From the NCBI GenBank assembly GCA_029238125.1, contig JAQWGQ010000007.1, forward strand, positions 25,568-89,567: a stretch of 64,000 nt of DNA. The letters run 5' to 3'. A model generated the notes under the pieces. It worked only from the letters and a program-made list of their open reading frames with translations. It ran no database searches and had not been told where the DNA came from. Below are positions 24,927-34,540 of the stretch, one piece after another (positions within the stretch are counted from its first letter, which is position 1; each line of letters starts with the position of its first letter). The position numbers and the translations under genes are program-made. This stretch comes from Flavobacteriaceae bacterium. GTDB taxonomy: Bacteria; Bacteroidota; Bacteroidia; Flavobacteriales; Flavobacteriaceae.

Positions 24927-26678
24927 CTACAATTGTTTATCGATTTGTGTTATCATTTTGGCGGTATTGGCATAGTCTTGCTCCATCGCTTTGACAGAGG
25001 ACGGGGTATAGCGCGCAAACTCACAGTTTTCGAGCACCGACACAAAGTCGTTTACCAATGATTCTTCTACCCCGATTTGAGAAAGAATATTTTTGATTTT
25101 TTCTTTGCTAAAATCCGCCGTTTCCATTTTGAGTTTGGCTTTGAGGTAGTTGTGCAACGCACGTTCCAGAGCCACATAAAACTCTTCAGAATTGTTGAGG
25201 TTTCGCTTGGCTTCAGACAGGTATTTTCGAGCCATTCGATTGGCAGTTCGCATCCGTACCCCCTCTGTATCGCCCAAGTGTTTGCGTTGACGACGGGCAT
25301 AGATCGCAAAAAGCAGAAGCAGACCTAAGGGGGATATCCACAACCCATAAAACATTGACGAACCAAAAAAGACCGAAGGAGTGATCGCAACAAAAGAGGT
25401 GTCGAGAGCAATAAATTTAAACGGGGTGTCGATCGACACTGCTGCTGCTGGTGTCGTTGGGTTCACCGATCGGTTGACGGACGGGCCTTCAGTAACATCC
25501 ACCAGTTGTTCGGCAGATTTTACCGTTTTATAGCGTTTTGTTTTTGGGTTGAAAAAGGAGAATTCAACAGCTGGGATAGGGTATTTGCCTTGGTACTGTG
25601 GCACAAGCGTATAGCTTTGCGTTACGGAGCCGCTCATCCCACTTAGATTGCTGCGTATATTTTCTTTGGATTCGGGCTCATATTGCTCGATGGCACTTGG
25701 TGTTTGTAGCTTTGGCAGACCAAACAATCGCAAATTTCCCCGTCCAGAGATTTTGATTTTTGCTTGTAGGGATTCGTTGGCTTTTAGTTGCTTTTTTGTG
25801 GTGGAAAGGTCAATCGAAAAATCTCCAACTGCTCCGCTAAAATGATCGGGCTGTCCCTCACTCGGTAAGGGCTTGACATTGATGTTGAGGTTTCCTGCCG
25901 AAACGAGTTTGGGTACTTGTGTATAGATCACTCGTTGGAAAAAGTCTCGCTTGCCAGTGGGCACATTGACCGTTACGTCCAAACTCAAAGGTTTGATTTC
26001 CAGTTTGCCTGCCCGCTGTGGGTATAAGACAACCTTTCGCCATTCGACAAAGTTGTACCGTTCGCCTTTATAAATTGAAGTTGCTACATCTCGATTGGAA
26101 ATATCCACACTGTAAGACCAAAAGTCATTGTATTTGGGCATGTCCACCACGTCTACGTCGGTGGGGTTAACATTCTGGGCAAAATACAGTTTATACACAA
26201 TCGTAATCGGCTCATTGATATAAGGGTTTCGTTTGGAAACCTCAGCCACCAAATGCAGCTTTTCATCCACGATGTTTTTGGGATCATTGGGATCTCTCGG
26301 AATGGCAACCGCTTCGGTAACGTTAATCGTTACTGGTGTGGTTTTATAGGTGTTTCCTTTATATTCGATTTGTGCTTGTTCGATGTCATACACCCCTTGT
26401 TGGAGAGGGGTTAAAAAATAGGTATAGGTCATCGAATAGGTGCGTTTGCCATTGACAAACACATTGCTCACCGATTGCATCGGTCCTGAAATCACACGGA
26501 AAGAAGAAAATTTAGGCGGTCTAAAATTGTCCCCGGACTTATCGATCTTGAAGTCAACGCGCAAACGTTCATTGAGTCCGAGTTGCTTTTTGCTCACAGA
26601 CACCTCAAAGTTGATCTGCCCCCAGCCAAAAACCGAGAACAACAACAGTCCAAAAAGTAAGTGCTTGCTGTTCATCAC
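24927..26678 (-). CDS. batD: BatD oxygen-tolerance protein
   Basis: 583 residues: signal peptide ending FGWGQ, a long periplasmic beta-rich region of repeated immunoglobulin-like BatD modules (about 20-420, with segments such as LNERLRVDFKIDKSGDNFRP and YLTPLQQGVYDIEQAQIEYK), one TM helix near 435-460 and a cytoplasmic tail with a helical domain. It overlaps batC by four bases. Part of the MoxR/Bat system, which supports envelope integrity and survival of oxygen and stress in Bacteroidota. Confidence 0.92.
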   Translation of the reverse strand: MMNSKHLLFGLLLFSVFGWGQINFEVSVSKKQLGLNERLRVDFKIDKSGDNFRPPKFSSFRVISGPMQSVSNVFVNGKRTYSMTYTYFLTPLQQGVYDIEQAQIEYKGNTYKTTPVTINVTEAVAIPRDPNDPKNIVDEKLHLVAEVSKRNPYINEPITIVYKLYFAQNVNPTDVDVVDMPKYNDFWSYSVDISNRDVATSIYKGERYNFVEWRKVVLYPQRAGKLEIKPLSLDVTVNVPTGKRDFFQRVIYTQVPKLVSAGNLNINVKPLPSEGQPDHFSGAVGDFSIDLSTTKKQLKANESLQAKIKISGRGNLRLFGLPKLQTPSAIEQYEPESKENIRSNLSGMSGSVTQSYTLVPQYQGKYPIPAVEFSFFNPKTKRYKTVKSAEQLVDVTEGPSVNRSVNPTTPAAAVSIDTPFKFIALDTSFVAITPSVFFGSSMFYGLWISPLGLLLLFAIYARRQRKHLGDTEGVRMRTANRMARKYLSEAKRNLNNSEEFYVALERALHNYLKAKLKMETADFSKEKIKNILSQIGVEESLVNDFVSVLENCEFARYTPSSVKAMEQDYANTAKMITQIDKQL

Positions 26679-27475
26679 CAGTCTTTTTTGGATTTTGGTT
26701 TAACGGGTTTGGCCTTTTTGGCATTGACCTTGTCTTGCACTTTTTTCTCCTCGTTGTTCATCGCCTCAAGCAGGTTTTTAATCTGTTGTGGGGAGAGTTT
26801 TGTGGGTTGGGCTTTGGGGTCTTGTTGTTGGTTTTGGGGGTCTTTCTCTTTATCAGATTGATCTTGTTGGTCTTTGTTTTCCCCGTCTTGATCTTGGTCT
26901 TTGTTGTCTTTGCTGTCGTCTTTTGGAGACTGCTTATCACTGTCCTTATTGTCCTGGTTTTGCTGGTCTTGATTTTGTTGGTCTTTGTTGTCCTTGTTTT
27001 CTTGATCTTGGTTTTGATCTTGGTTTTGATTTTCGTTTTCCAACAACTCTTTGGCCAAGGCATAATTGTACCGCGTTTGGTCGTCTTTGGGGTTGTTTCG
27101 CAAGGCCTCTTTATAGGTTTCTACCGCTTTGGCATAGTCTTTTTGATTCATAAACACATTGCCCAAATTGTGTAACGCACTATGCTTTTCTTCCTTGCTT
27201 TGTGCACTCATCGTGGCAGACTTATAGGCGTTAAAGGCCTCTCCATAATAGGATTCATCAAAGAGCGTATTGCCCAAATTGTGTTGGGCGATGGTGTTTT
27301 TGGGTGCGCGGGCCAATGCCTTGCGGTATTTTTTCTCAGCTTGGGCATAGGTCTCCGATTTGTGGAGTTCGTTTCCATCATAAATCAAATTGTCCTCCAC
27401 TTTTGTTTGGCTTGTTTGGGCAAAACCCATAAGCGCAAAAAGCAAGCAACCGACAATCAATAGCTGTTGTTTCAT
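26675..27475 (-). CDS. batC: BatC TPR protein with Gln/Asn/Asp-rich tail
   Basis: 266 residues from ATG 27475 (MKQQLLIVGCLLFALMGFAQ), which overlaps the batB stop; an upstream in-frame start lies inside batB. Signal peptide, then three TPR units (about 25-130: AQAEKKYRKALARAPKN, SYYGEAFNAYKSA, DYAKAVETYKEALRNNPKD). The remainder is low complexity, dominated by Q, N, D, K and E, before a final basic segment KPVKPKSKKDW. The low-complexity half gives rise to long spurious hydrophobic ORFs on the opposite strand. Confidence 0.9.
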   Translation of the reverse strand: MKQQLLIVGCLLFALMGFAQTSQTKVEDNLIYDGNELHKSETYAQAEKKYRKALARAPKNTIAQHNLGNTLFDESYYGEAFNAYKSATMSAQSKEEKHSALHNLGNVFMNQKDYAKAVETYKEALRNNPKDDQTRYNYALAKELLENENQNQDQNQDQENKDNKDQQNQDQQNQDNKDSDKQSPKDDSKDNKDQDQDGENKDQQDQSDKEKDPQNQQQDPKAQPTKLSPQQIKNLLEAMNNEEKKVQDKVNAKKAKPVKPKSKKDW

Positions 27476-28506
27476 TTGTCGTTGAATAGGTTTAGAGATT
27501 TGATCCACTTTGTTTTACGATTCAATAAAAATAAATCAAAGCAAATGAAAAACAAACCGATGGCAAGCAGCCATTGGTATTGATCCTTAAAGCGAACAAA
27601 CTGTTTGGCTTCAAACTCTGCTTTATCCATGGCGACCAAGCGATCGGTAATCGCACTGACAACCTCACTGGTATTGTCGCCAATCAAAAACAAGCCCCCT
27701 GTGTTGTCGGCTACGGTTTGTAAAATATCTGTGTTCATTCGGGTAATGACCACTTCACCTTCTGCATCTTTTTTAAACGACGAAGTTACCCCGTTTTGTT
27801 TGAGCGGAATCACATCCCCTTTTTCGGTTCCCAAAGCAACTGTAAAAATGGTAATGCCCTCCGCTGCTGCTGCGGTTGCTGCCATTTGCCCTCCTTCTTC
27901 ATGATCCTCCCCATCGCTGAAGATCAACAACACCCGATTGGTTTGGTTCTCATCGTCAAAATAGGTTTTTGATAGCTCAATGGCTTCGGCAATGGCGGTT
28001 CCTTGCGAAGACAACATGTCCGTGTTGAGGGCTTGTAAAAAGAGTTTGGCAGACTCATAGTCTGTTGTTATGGGCAGTTGCGGTATGGCGCTCGCTGCAT
28101 AGGCAATGATTCCAACGCGATCTCCAGATAGCTTGTTGATCGTTTCCGAAACCAAGCGTTTGGCTTTTTCGAGTCGGTTGGGCGCTATGTCTTCCGCCAA
28201 CATGCTTTTAGAAACATCAACCGCAAAGACCAAGTCCACACCCTCCCGCTTGACCGTCTCGAGTTCTGTGCCTATTTTGGGGTTTGCCAATGCGAAAATC
28301 AAAGCCATAAACCCAAGGAGTAAGACCGCAAACTTCATGTGATTTTTAAAGGAAGAGCTGTCTGGTGCGAGTGCTGCTAACAAGTCGGACGATCCAAAAC
28401 GATTGCGCGCACGATGCTTCCACAACTGTAAAAGCCCATAAGCAAGCCCCATCATCGGAAGGAGGATGATAAGGTAAAAATAGTCTGGTGCGTCCCACTG
28501 AAACAT
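27472..28506 (-). CDS. batB: BatB von Willebrand factor A protein
   Basis: 344 residues. N-terminal TM helices (about 8-26 and 58-76), a VWA domain with MIDAS motif DVSKSMLAED and the GDRVGIIAYA strand, metal-site segment FSDGEDHEEG, and a C-terminal TM helix about 312-330. The first base of batB overlaps the last base of batA. It forms the membrane VWA pair with BatA in the MoxR-activated complex. Confidence 0.93.
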   Translation of the reverse strand: MFQWDAPDYFYLIILLPMMGLAYGLLQLWKHRARNRFGSSDLLAALAPDSSSFKNHMKFAVLLLGFMALIFALANPKIGTELETVKREGVDLVFAVDVSKSMLAEDIAPNRLEKAKRLVSETINKLSGDRVGIIAYAASAIPQLPITTDYESAKLFLQALNTDMLSSQGTAIAEAIELSKTYFDDENQTNRVLLIFSDGEDHEEGGQMAATAAAAEGITIFTVALGTEKGDVIPLKQNGVTSSFKKDAEGEVVITRMNTDILQTVADNTGGLFLIGDNTSEVVSAITDRLVAMDKAEFEAKQFVRFKDQYQWLLAIGLFFICFDLFLLNRKTKWIKSLNLFNDK

Positions 28507-29513
28507 TACACTATACTTTTATAAATGGTGATTCGTAAAATCCATTCCACCAACAACAATGCCATTCCGAGTAAAATAAAAATACGGAAGTGTTCCTCGA
28601 AAGTGGTATATGTAAATTCCTCCACTTCGGTTTTTTCCAGCTTGTTGATTTCATCATAAATCGATGCCAAGCGTTGGTTGTCTGTTGCCCGAAAATACAC
28701 CCCTCCTGTTTGCTCGGCAATGCTTTTGAGGAGTTCTTCATCGATTTCAACTCGGGTGAGTCCATAGCGGAAACTCCCATCTCGCTTCATGGCAATGGGT
28801 GCCATGGCATTGCCGTTGCTCCCCAAGCCAATGGTATAGGTTTTGATGCCGTAGGAACTCGCAAGCCCTGCCGCGGTCGTCGGGTCAACAAAGCCCGCAT
28901 TATTCACTCCATCCGTCAATAGAATAATGACTTTGCTTAGTGCTTTGGAGTCTTTAAGTCGATTGACAGCCGTTGCCAATCCCATACCAATCGCCGTTCC
29001 ATCATCAATCACGCCTCGCTCGTAATTTAAGTTTGACAAGGCATCTGTCACAACGGCCTTATCGCTTGTAATTGGGGTTTTGGTATACGACTCCCCGGCA
29101 TAAACAACCAGCCCAATTCGATCGTTAATCCGATCGGAGACAAAGGTCTGCGCCACTTCTTTTAAAGCCGCCAGGCGATTTGGTCTAAGGTCGCGAGACA
29201 ACATACTTGATGAGATGTCAATTGCCATGACGATATCAATCCCTTTTGTCGTTTTGGTTCGCGTAGATATGTTGGCCGTTCGAGGTCGGGCAAGGGCGAC
29301 AATCAACAGAGCGATGGCCAGTAATCGAAACCCCCATAACAAAGGATACATCCGTGTCCAGAAAGTTGGGCTTTCCAAACCTTTCAGGGATGACATCCGC
29401 AAAACACTTTGTTTTTGCTGTGGTCGCCAAAACAACCATGCTGCCAAAAACGGAATGATGGTTAATGCCCATAGAAAAGATACATTCGCAAAGGTGTAGT
29501 CTTGAAAAATCAT
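28506..29513 (-). CDS. batA: BatA von Willebrand factor A protein
   Basis: 335 residues, paralogous to BatB. TM helices at about 8-26 and 60-78, VWA domain with MIDAS DISSSMLSRD, NDRIGLVVYAGESYTKTPIT, and ILLTDGVNNAGFVDP, and a final TM helix near 312-330 (IFILLGMALLLVEWIL). Overlaps the preceding batX stop by four bases. Role in the Bat complex is by family knowledge; partners lie on both sides. Confidence 0.93.
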   Translation of the reverse strand: MIFQDYTFANVSFLWALTIIPFLAAWLFWRPQQKQSVLRMSSLKGLESPTFWTRMYPLLWGFRLLAIALLIVALARPRTANISTRTKTTKGIDIVMAIDISSSMLSRDLRPNRLAALKEVAQTFVSDRINDRIGLVVYAGESYTKTPITSDKAVVTDALSNLNYERGVIDDGTAIGMGLATAVNRLKDSKALSKVIILLTDGVNNAGFVDPTTAAGLASSYGIKTYTIGLGSNGNAMAPIAMKRDGSFRYGLTRVEIDEELLKSIAEQTGGVYFRATDNQRLASIYDEINKLEKTEVEEFTYTTFEEHFRIFILLGMALLLVEWILRITIYKSIV

Positions 29514-31090
29514 TGGACATCAGTGTTAAAGGCAAACGAATTGACCAAGCGGTCAATGATGTCCTGTGCATAGCGATCATCGCGATTGCTCACGATTTCG
29601 ATTTGCTGTAAACCGCTATTCTCAGCAAAGAAATAAACGGTGTATTCTTTACGAGTCGAATCGCTTTCCGCGGGCGTCCAGTCAAAAGAACCAGATATGG
29701 CAATCCCTTTGATGCCTGTTGGGCTTTCGTATTCATCCTGCTTTTGGAAAATGTTTGTTGCTCCTCTTGATTCTAAATTCTGAATAAGCCCCTCCGCGCG
29801 TGCAGCCAAATCGGCCTCAACCTCTCCTTCCCCCATTACTTGCTCGACTCGTAGGGTCAACGAAAATGGATCATCTAGTACTCCCAATCGGAAAGTTTGG
29901 GTGTTGGGTTTGTCGGAGGGAATTCGGGTCAGCACTTCAGGACTCGTCATTCGAATCGGCGTAGCGCCATAGGTGCTCGTGATCCATTCAGATTCTAACA
30001 ATTGTAATGTAGGGTTCCCCAATAAACGGTCTTTGACTTGATTGAATCCGTAAACATAGGAAGATATCCCAAATGTCAATACAAGGACCCCAAGTGCAGA
30101 TAGCATCGCTACTTTAAACTGTTTGCGGCGGCGTTGCTTTTGTAGTTCTTGCTGATAGGCCTCGTTTTGTAGGCGCTCCTCTTCAGTGGGCTCGGGGATT
30201 GCTTTATTGGTTTGAACAACAACAGATTCAATCGCCGATCGATCAGAGGAGGCCAGACCAACGCCTGGAGCTGCTTTGGCAAATTTGACAAGATCTGCGG
30301 TTTCTAACACCTTTTTGAGGTTGGATATGGTTTCGTGTTGGAGAACCAAAGACCCCGCCGTTCGCAAGAGCTCAAGTTTTTGAATCAACTCTGTTGTTGT
30401 GCTTTCCAAGGCATTTACGTTTGCCTCTTCCTCCAGATAGCTACGAACGATGGCTGTAAGAGATGAATAATACTGTTTGTACGCTTCCTGATCGTTTAGT
30501 TCGCTTGCTTCGAGGGCTTGAAGTTCTTGGATTGCACGATCAAAAGGGGGTAATCTTTTTCGTTCTTCGATTCTTTTTTTGGCACGACCATAAACCATGT
30601 ACAGGGTAATGAGTCCGATGAGTCCCAGTACACCCCAAAGGTAAGGGCGCCACCAACCCGCGTTGTTTTTGTCAATCTCAATGATGGGTTTGATGGGGTG
30701 TAATGGCTGTTTGAGCGTGTCCACTTCTACAGAAAACACTTCGATTTTAAGGGAATCTGTGAGGATTGGAGTTCCATCTACAAAAATCCGCTGACGGGGA
30801 ATGTGATAGCTTCCAGAGTCAAATTGAATAAGGGTGTATGAACGTTTCCAAAGGGTTTTGTCTAGCAATTTTTGGATGTCCACTTTGGTCGTGTCAATGA
30901 TTTCGAAGGGTAAGAAGGTTTGCCCTTGTGGGAAAACGACTTGGGTTGTCGAATCGGTTTGGACTTCAATTTGATATCGAATATCCTCACCTATGGTCAT
31001 CGCAATAGTATCTAGACTTGCCGCAATACGGGGCTGAGCAAGCACGAGAGCTGGCATGAAGAACAACAAGAAAACACAAATTCTACCCAC
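29510..31090 (-). CDS. BatX-like two-TM protein of the Bat operon
   Basis: 526 residues between the DUF58 gene and batA. Signal peptide ending LVLAQ, a periplasmic beta-rich part about 20-150 resembling the BatD Ig-like modules, TM helix about 150-170, a helical cytoplasmic region (ERKRLPPFDRAIQELQALEA, YKQYYSSLTAIVRSYLEEEA) like DUF4381, then a second TM near 345-362 and an extra C-terminal domain of about 160 residues. The first 340 residues fit the unnamed protein common at this operon position. The C-terminal extension looks like an added domain; it is not recognised. Confidence 0.75.
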   Translation of the reverse strand: MGRICVFLLFFMPALVLAQPRIAASLDTIAMTIGEDIRYQIEVQTDSTTQVVFPQGQTFLPFEIIDTTKVDIQKLLDKTLWKRSYTLIQFDSGSYHIPRQRIFVDGTPILTDSLKIEVFSVEVDTLKQPLHPIKPIIEIDKNNAGWWRPYLWGVLGLIGLITLYMVYGRAKKRIEERKRLPPFDRAIQELQALEASELNDQEAYKQYYSSLTAIVRSYLEEEANVNALESTTTELIQKLELLRTAGSLVLQHETISNLKKVLETADLVKFAKAAPGVGLASSDRSAIESVVVQTNKAIPEPTEEERLQNEAYQQELQKQRRRKQFKVAMLSALGVLVLTFGISSYVYGFNQVKDRLLGNPTLQLLESEWITSTYGATPIRMTSPEVLTRIPSDKPNTQTFRLGVLDDPFSLTLRVEQVMGEGEVEADLAARAEGLIQNLESRGATNIFQKQDEYESPTGIKGIAISGSFDWTPAESDSTRKEYTVYFFAENSGLQQIEIVSNRDDRYAQDIIDRLVNSFAFNTDVQ

Positions 31091-31949
31091 GGTTTTTAAA
31101 ATAGGATAATAGTTTTTTTACATAGCTCTCATCGGTTCGACAAGCGATGGTTCCTGCTCCGCTTTTTCGAAAAGATTCGTCGAAATACGATATGCGTTCA
31201 CGAATGTGATTTTGGTGATTACGTTGAAGTCTTTTGGAGCCCGTATGAACCAATTGGTACTTTCCCGTTTCAAGATCGACCATAGGGACTAGGCCTAAAT
31301 TGGGCAGCTCGACCTCGTGTTTGTCATAAATCCTTATTCCCGTAAGGTCGTGTTTTTTGGCGGCGATTTTAAGATTGGTGGCATATTCGGCATCCATAAA
31401 ATCGGAAAGCACAAAGGCAATCGCTCGCTTTTTTTGCACGTTGGCCATAAACTTAAGTGCCTCCGAGATGTTGGTTTGATGACTTTGGGGTTTACATTCA
31501 ATCAGCTCACGAATGATTCGGAGAACGTGTGATTTTCCTTTCTTGGGAGGAATATACAACTCGATTTGGTTTGTGAATAAAATCACCCCAACCTTATCGT
31601 TGTTTTGGAGAGCCGAAAAGGCGAGGGTTGCTGAAATTTCCGTTAGGATTTCTTTTTTAAACTGCTCATGTGATCCGTATTGGGAAGACCGACTGACATC
31701 GACAAGCAACATCAATGTCAGTTCGCGCTCTTCTTCAAATACTTTAACAAATGGTTCGTTGTAACGAGCGGTTACATTCCAATCGATGGCACGAACATCA
31801 TCCCCAAATTGGTAAGGGCGCACTTCGCTAAAAGTCATCCCACGGCCTTTGAAGGTACTGTGATACTCCCCACCAAAAATATGATTGCTCAGGCGGCGCG
31901 TCTTGATTTCGATTTTACGAACCTTTTGTAAAAGGGCCTTCGTATCCAT
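31083..31949 (-). CDS. DUF58 (VWA-like) protein of the Bat operon
   Basis: 288 residues, soluble. Contains the DUF58 signature GRGMTFSEVRPYQFGDDVRA, then IDWNVTARYNEPFVKVFEEE, and a degenerate VWA core with LLVDVSRSSQYG and AFVLSDFMDAEYA. DUF58 proteins are encoded beside MoxR ATPases and are taken to bridge MoxR to membrane VWA proteins. It overlaps batX by eight bases and follows moxR by 31. Confidence 0.93.
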   Translation of the reverse strand: MDTKALLQKVRKIEIKTRRLSNHIFGGEYHSTFKGRGMTFSEVRPYQFGDDVRAIDWNVTARYNEPFVKVFEEERELTLMLLVDVSRSSQYGSHEQFKKEILTEISATLAFSALQNNDKVGVILFTNQIELYIPPKKGKSHVLRIIRELIECKPQSHQTNISEALKFMANVQKKRAIAFVLSDFMDAEYATNLKIAAKKHDLTGIRIYDKHEVELPNLGLVPMVDLETGKYQLVHTGSKRLQRNHQNHIRERISYFDESFRKSGAGTIACRTDESYVKKLLSYFKNRG

Positions 31950-31980
31950 ACCGTTTTATTCTATCTTTTGTTGGGCTTGG

Positions 31981-32979
31981 CTAGGGAACCTCTACAACAT
32001 TGACAATCCGATTGATGATGTCTTCCGAAGTGATGTTTTCCGCTTCTGCTTCGTAAGTAATTCCGATTCTGTGCCGAAGAACATCGTGTACCACTGCGCG
32101 GACGTCTTCAGGAACGACATAGCCACGTCGTTTGATAAAGGCATAGCATTTGGCAGCGGTTGTCAAATTGATACTTCCACGTGGTGATGCCCCAAAACTG
32201 ATCAGTGGTTTGAGGTCTTCCAAACCATATTGCTCTGGATAACGCGTAGCAAAAATGAGATCAATGATATACTTCTCAATTTTTTCGTCCATATACACTT
32301 CGCGGGCTGCTTTTTGGGCTTTGATCACTTGAGCCGTAGTAACAACTGCTTTGATTTTGTTTGTCACACCACTCATGTGGGCGCGCACGATTTGCTGCTC
32401 ATCTGATTTGCTTGGATAGTCAATGACTACTTTTAGCATAAATCGATCGACCTGCGCTTCAGGAAGGGGGTAAGTCCCTTCTTGCTCAACAGGGTTTTGG
32501 GTTGCCATGACCAAGAATGGTGGTTTGAGTGGAAAACTCTCGTCTCCAATCGTGACTTGCTTTTCCTGCATTGCTTCAAGCAATGCCGACTGTACTTTAG
32601 CAGGGGCACGATTAATCTCATCGGCCAAGACAAAGTTCGCAAAAACAGGTCCTTTTTTAATACTAAAGTCATTTTCCTTGATGTTGTAAATCATCGTTCC
32701 GACAACATCAGCAGGAAGTAAATCAGGAGTGAACTGCACCCGACTAAAAGATGCCTTAATCGCCTTACTTAAAGAGTTGATCGCTAGGGTCTTTGCTAGT
32801 CCAGGCACTCCTTCCAGTAGGATGTGTCCTTCGCCCAATAGACCAATCAGTAACCGTTCCAGCATATGTTGCTGACCAACAATTACTTTTCCCAACTCAA
32901 TATTGAGAAGATCCACAAATGCACTTTCTTTTTCAATTTTTTCGTTTAGGGATTTAATATCCACTTGTTTATCGTCCAT
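31981..32979 (-). CDS. moxR: MoxR-type AAA+ ATPase
   Basis: 332 residues. Walker A GVPGLAKT near residue 58, Walker B LADEINRAPAKVQSALLEAM, sensor 1 VMATQNPVEQEGTYPLPEAQ, arginine-finger/sensor region and C-terminal lid. MoxR ATPases act as chaperones that mature or activate VWA partners. First gene of the eight-gene moxR-DUF58-batX-A-B-C-D-E unit, all with overlaps or tiny gaps, so co-transcribed. No -7 element could be identified upstream with confidence. Confidence 0.95.
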   Translation of the reverse strand: MDDKQVDIKSLNEKIEKESAFVDLLNIELGKVIVGQQHMLERLLIGLLGEGHILLEGVPGLAKTLAINSLSKAIKASFSRVQFTPDLLPADVVGTMIYNIKENDFSIKKGPVFANFVLADEINRAPAKVQSALLEAMQEKQVTIGDESFPLKPPFLVMATQNPVEQEGTYPLPEAQVDRFMLKVVIDYPSKSDEQQIVRAHMSGVTNKIKAVVTTAQVIKAQKAAREVYMDEKIEKYIIDLIFATRYPEQYGLEDLKPLISFGASPRGSINLTTAAKCYAFIKRRGYVVPEDVRAVVHDVLRHRIGITYEAEAENITSEDIINRIVNVVEVP

Positions 32980-33170
32980 GTGATAAAAATTTGACTTTAA
33001 AAATAACGCTTGTTTTTAAGGGCTGCAAGTTGATCAAAAAATGTTTTTAAATCTGTTAATGTTTGGTTAAAAAGCGAAGCATACTGGGGTTTTCGTGCGC
33101 TAAACAACATCCCGCCTTCCTTTTTTTGCACTCTGAAAAGGCAATCCCCTCATCATAGATGAGCCCTTGC

Positions 33171-33196
33171 ACAAAAAAACCCTCCGTTTGGAGGGT
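33171..33196 (-). terminator. Rho-independent terminator of the T9SS cargo gene
   Basis: Minus-strand hairpin ACCCTCC-(AAAC)-GGAGGGT followed by TTTTTTT. It begins 23 bases after the stop of the gene at 33220-34362. Confidence 0.9.
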
Positions 33197-33219
33197 GTGT
33201 GAAGTGGCATACTAAAAAA

Positions 33220-34362
33220 CTACTCTTTTATAAAATGGAAATACTTTTCGTCTGTACCGTTTGTCGTTTTGAGCAGATAAGTGCCTCGGCTGAGGTGTGC
33301 AATGTCTATAGTATGCACCGCCTCGTCCTGCTGCTGGGCTTGCCCCAACAACTGACCGCTGAGCGAATAAATTGTGTACTGAGCAGGGGTTGGATATGCG
33401 TATTTCAACTGCAACTCCGATTTGGCGGGGTTGGGATAGAGCGCCACTCTCTGACCCGCAAAGTCTGTTATGTTTGCGGTAAACGGTCCCTCTAGGGTAA
33501 AAGCCTCATCGGCATAAATGTGGAGATCCCCATTTTCTTGCACTTCGGGTTGTACATAAATTGTAAAGTCCCCTGCAGCATCCTTGATGGCCTGGCCTAT
33601 GGCAACAGCATCTGCATTGGCTTCTATGGTCACCATTGACGTTGCTTCTGTAGACGTTTGCCGAAAGGTGAGCGTTTCCCCATCCGCGTCTCCTAGAAAT
33701 GCCGCCTCTGAGGCCGTCAAAACTATGGGATCACCCTTTTCGCCTATGAAGTACTGACTCTCCTGAATGCCTGCGAAGGAAGTTCTTTGCAGGATATTAT
33801 AATCTGAGCCAAAGAGAAAGGACGTTTCCCCATTTTCTTCTGCTGTATAGGGATCCAAGCTAAGTGTAAAACGAGGGTTGACCGTCCCTGAAACGTCAAG
33901 GTTAGGGTCATCGGCGGTCAATACAATCCCCTCTGTATCTCCATCTTTATAAAGGGTAAGGGTATAATTGGATGTACTAGAGTGTGCAGATACGAAATCC
34001 ACCTGCTGTGAAGCAGATTTGTATGTCATATCAAATAATATAATATTGGGGTCAATTAGAACAAATTGTAATAAACGAGGGGGGTTGTCAAAATCAATGA
34101 TCGCCTCAGCTACGGGGTTATGGCCTGGGTTGTCCAGAGTCTTGGTGCTTATATATGGGGTAACGCTTTCTTCAGCGCTGGGAGTGGGGTTTGTGCTGTC
34201 GTGGCAGGTCTTGTCTGCCTCGTCCACGGTTGTGAATCCCCCCGTATGGGTAACACCAGCCGTTTTGATCGAAATCAGTGGCGTTTGAGCGGTTAAAAAT
34301 GATAAAGGAAGCACTAGAAATGCGCCAATAACGTATCTATAATAAGGTATTATTTTAAACAT
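33220..34362 (-). CDS. T9SS type A sorting-domain secreted protein
   Basis: 380 residues. Signal peptide (FLVLPLSFLTAQ, cleavage before TPLIS), a beta-rich central part with no recognised enzyme motif, and a C-terminal type A sorting domain of about 80 residues beginning VALYPNPAKSELQLKY and ending HLSRGTYLLKTTNGTDEKYF-HFIKE. The protein should be exported through the type IX system and attached to the surface or released after cleavage of the sorting domain. Function of the central part unknown. Single-gene transcript with its own terminator. Confidence 0.85.
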   Translation of the reverse strand: MFKIIPYYRYVIGAFLVLPLSFLTAQTPLISIKTAGVTHTGGFTTVDEADKTCHDSTNPTPSAEESVTPYISTKTLDNPGHNPVAEAIIDFDNPPRLLQFVLIDPNIILFDMTYKSASQQVDFVSAHSSTSNYTLTLYKDGDTEGIVLTADDPNLDVSGTVNPRFTLSLDPYTAEENGETSFLFGSDYNILQRTSFAGIQESQYFIGEKGDPIVLTASEAAFLGDADGETLTFRQTSTEATSMVTIEANADAVAIGQAIKDAAGDFTIYVQPEVQENGDLHIYADEAFTLEGPFTANITDFAGQRVALYPNPAKSELQLKYAYPTPAQYTIYSLSGQLLGQAQQQDEAVHTIDIAHLSRGTYLLKTTNGTDEKYFHFIKE

Positions 34363-34540
34363 GATAAGTAAGATTTAGAACATTAAATAAACAAAAAAAT
34401 ATCAACTGTGCAAAACGGTTTTTGTGGGGGTTCTGCGCCATTGAGTTGTTGATATTCTTTTAAAAAAGGTTGGGTTGGTGTTTATACTAGCCCCTCTGAG
34501 TTTGTATCTTTCAAATTGCGTAAACACACCTTGTCTATCA

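Noticed and set aside
26735..27175. Long, very hydrophobic plus-strand ORF
   Set aside because: Exact antisense of the Gln/Asn/Asp-rich tail of batC; its hydrophobicity is a by-product of the complementary codons and it has no homologue-like features.
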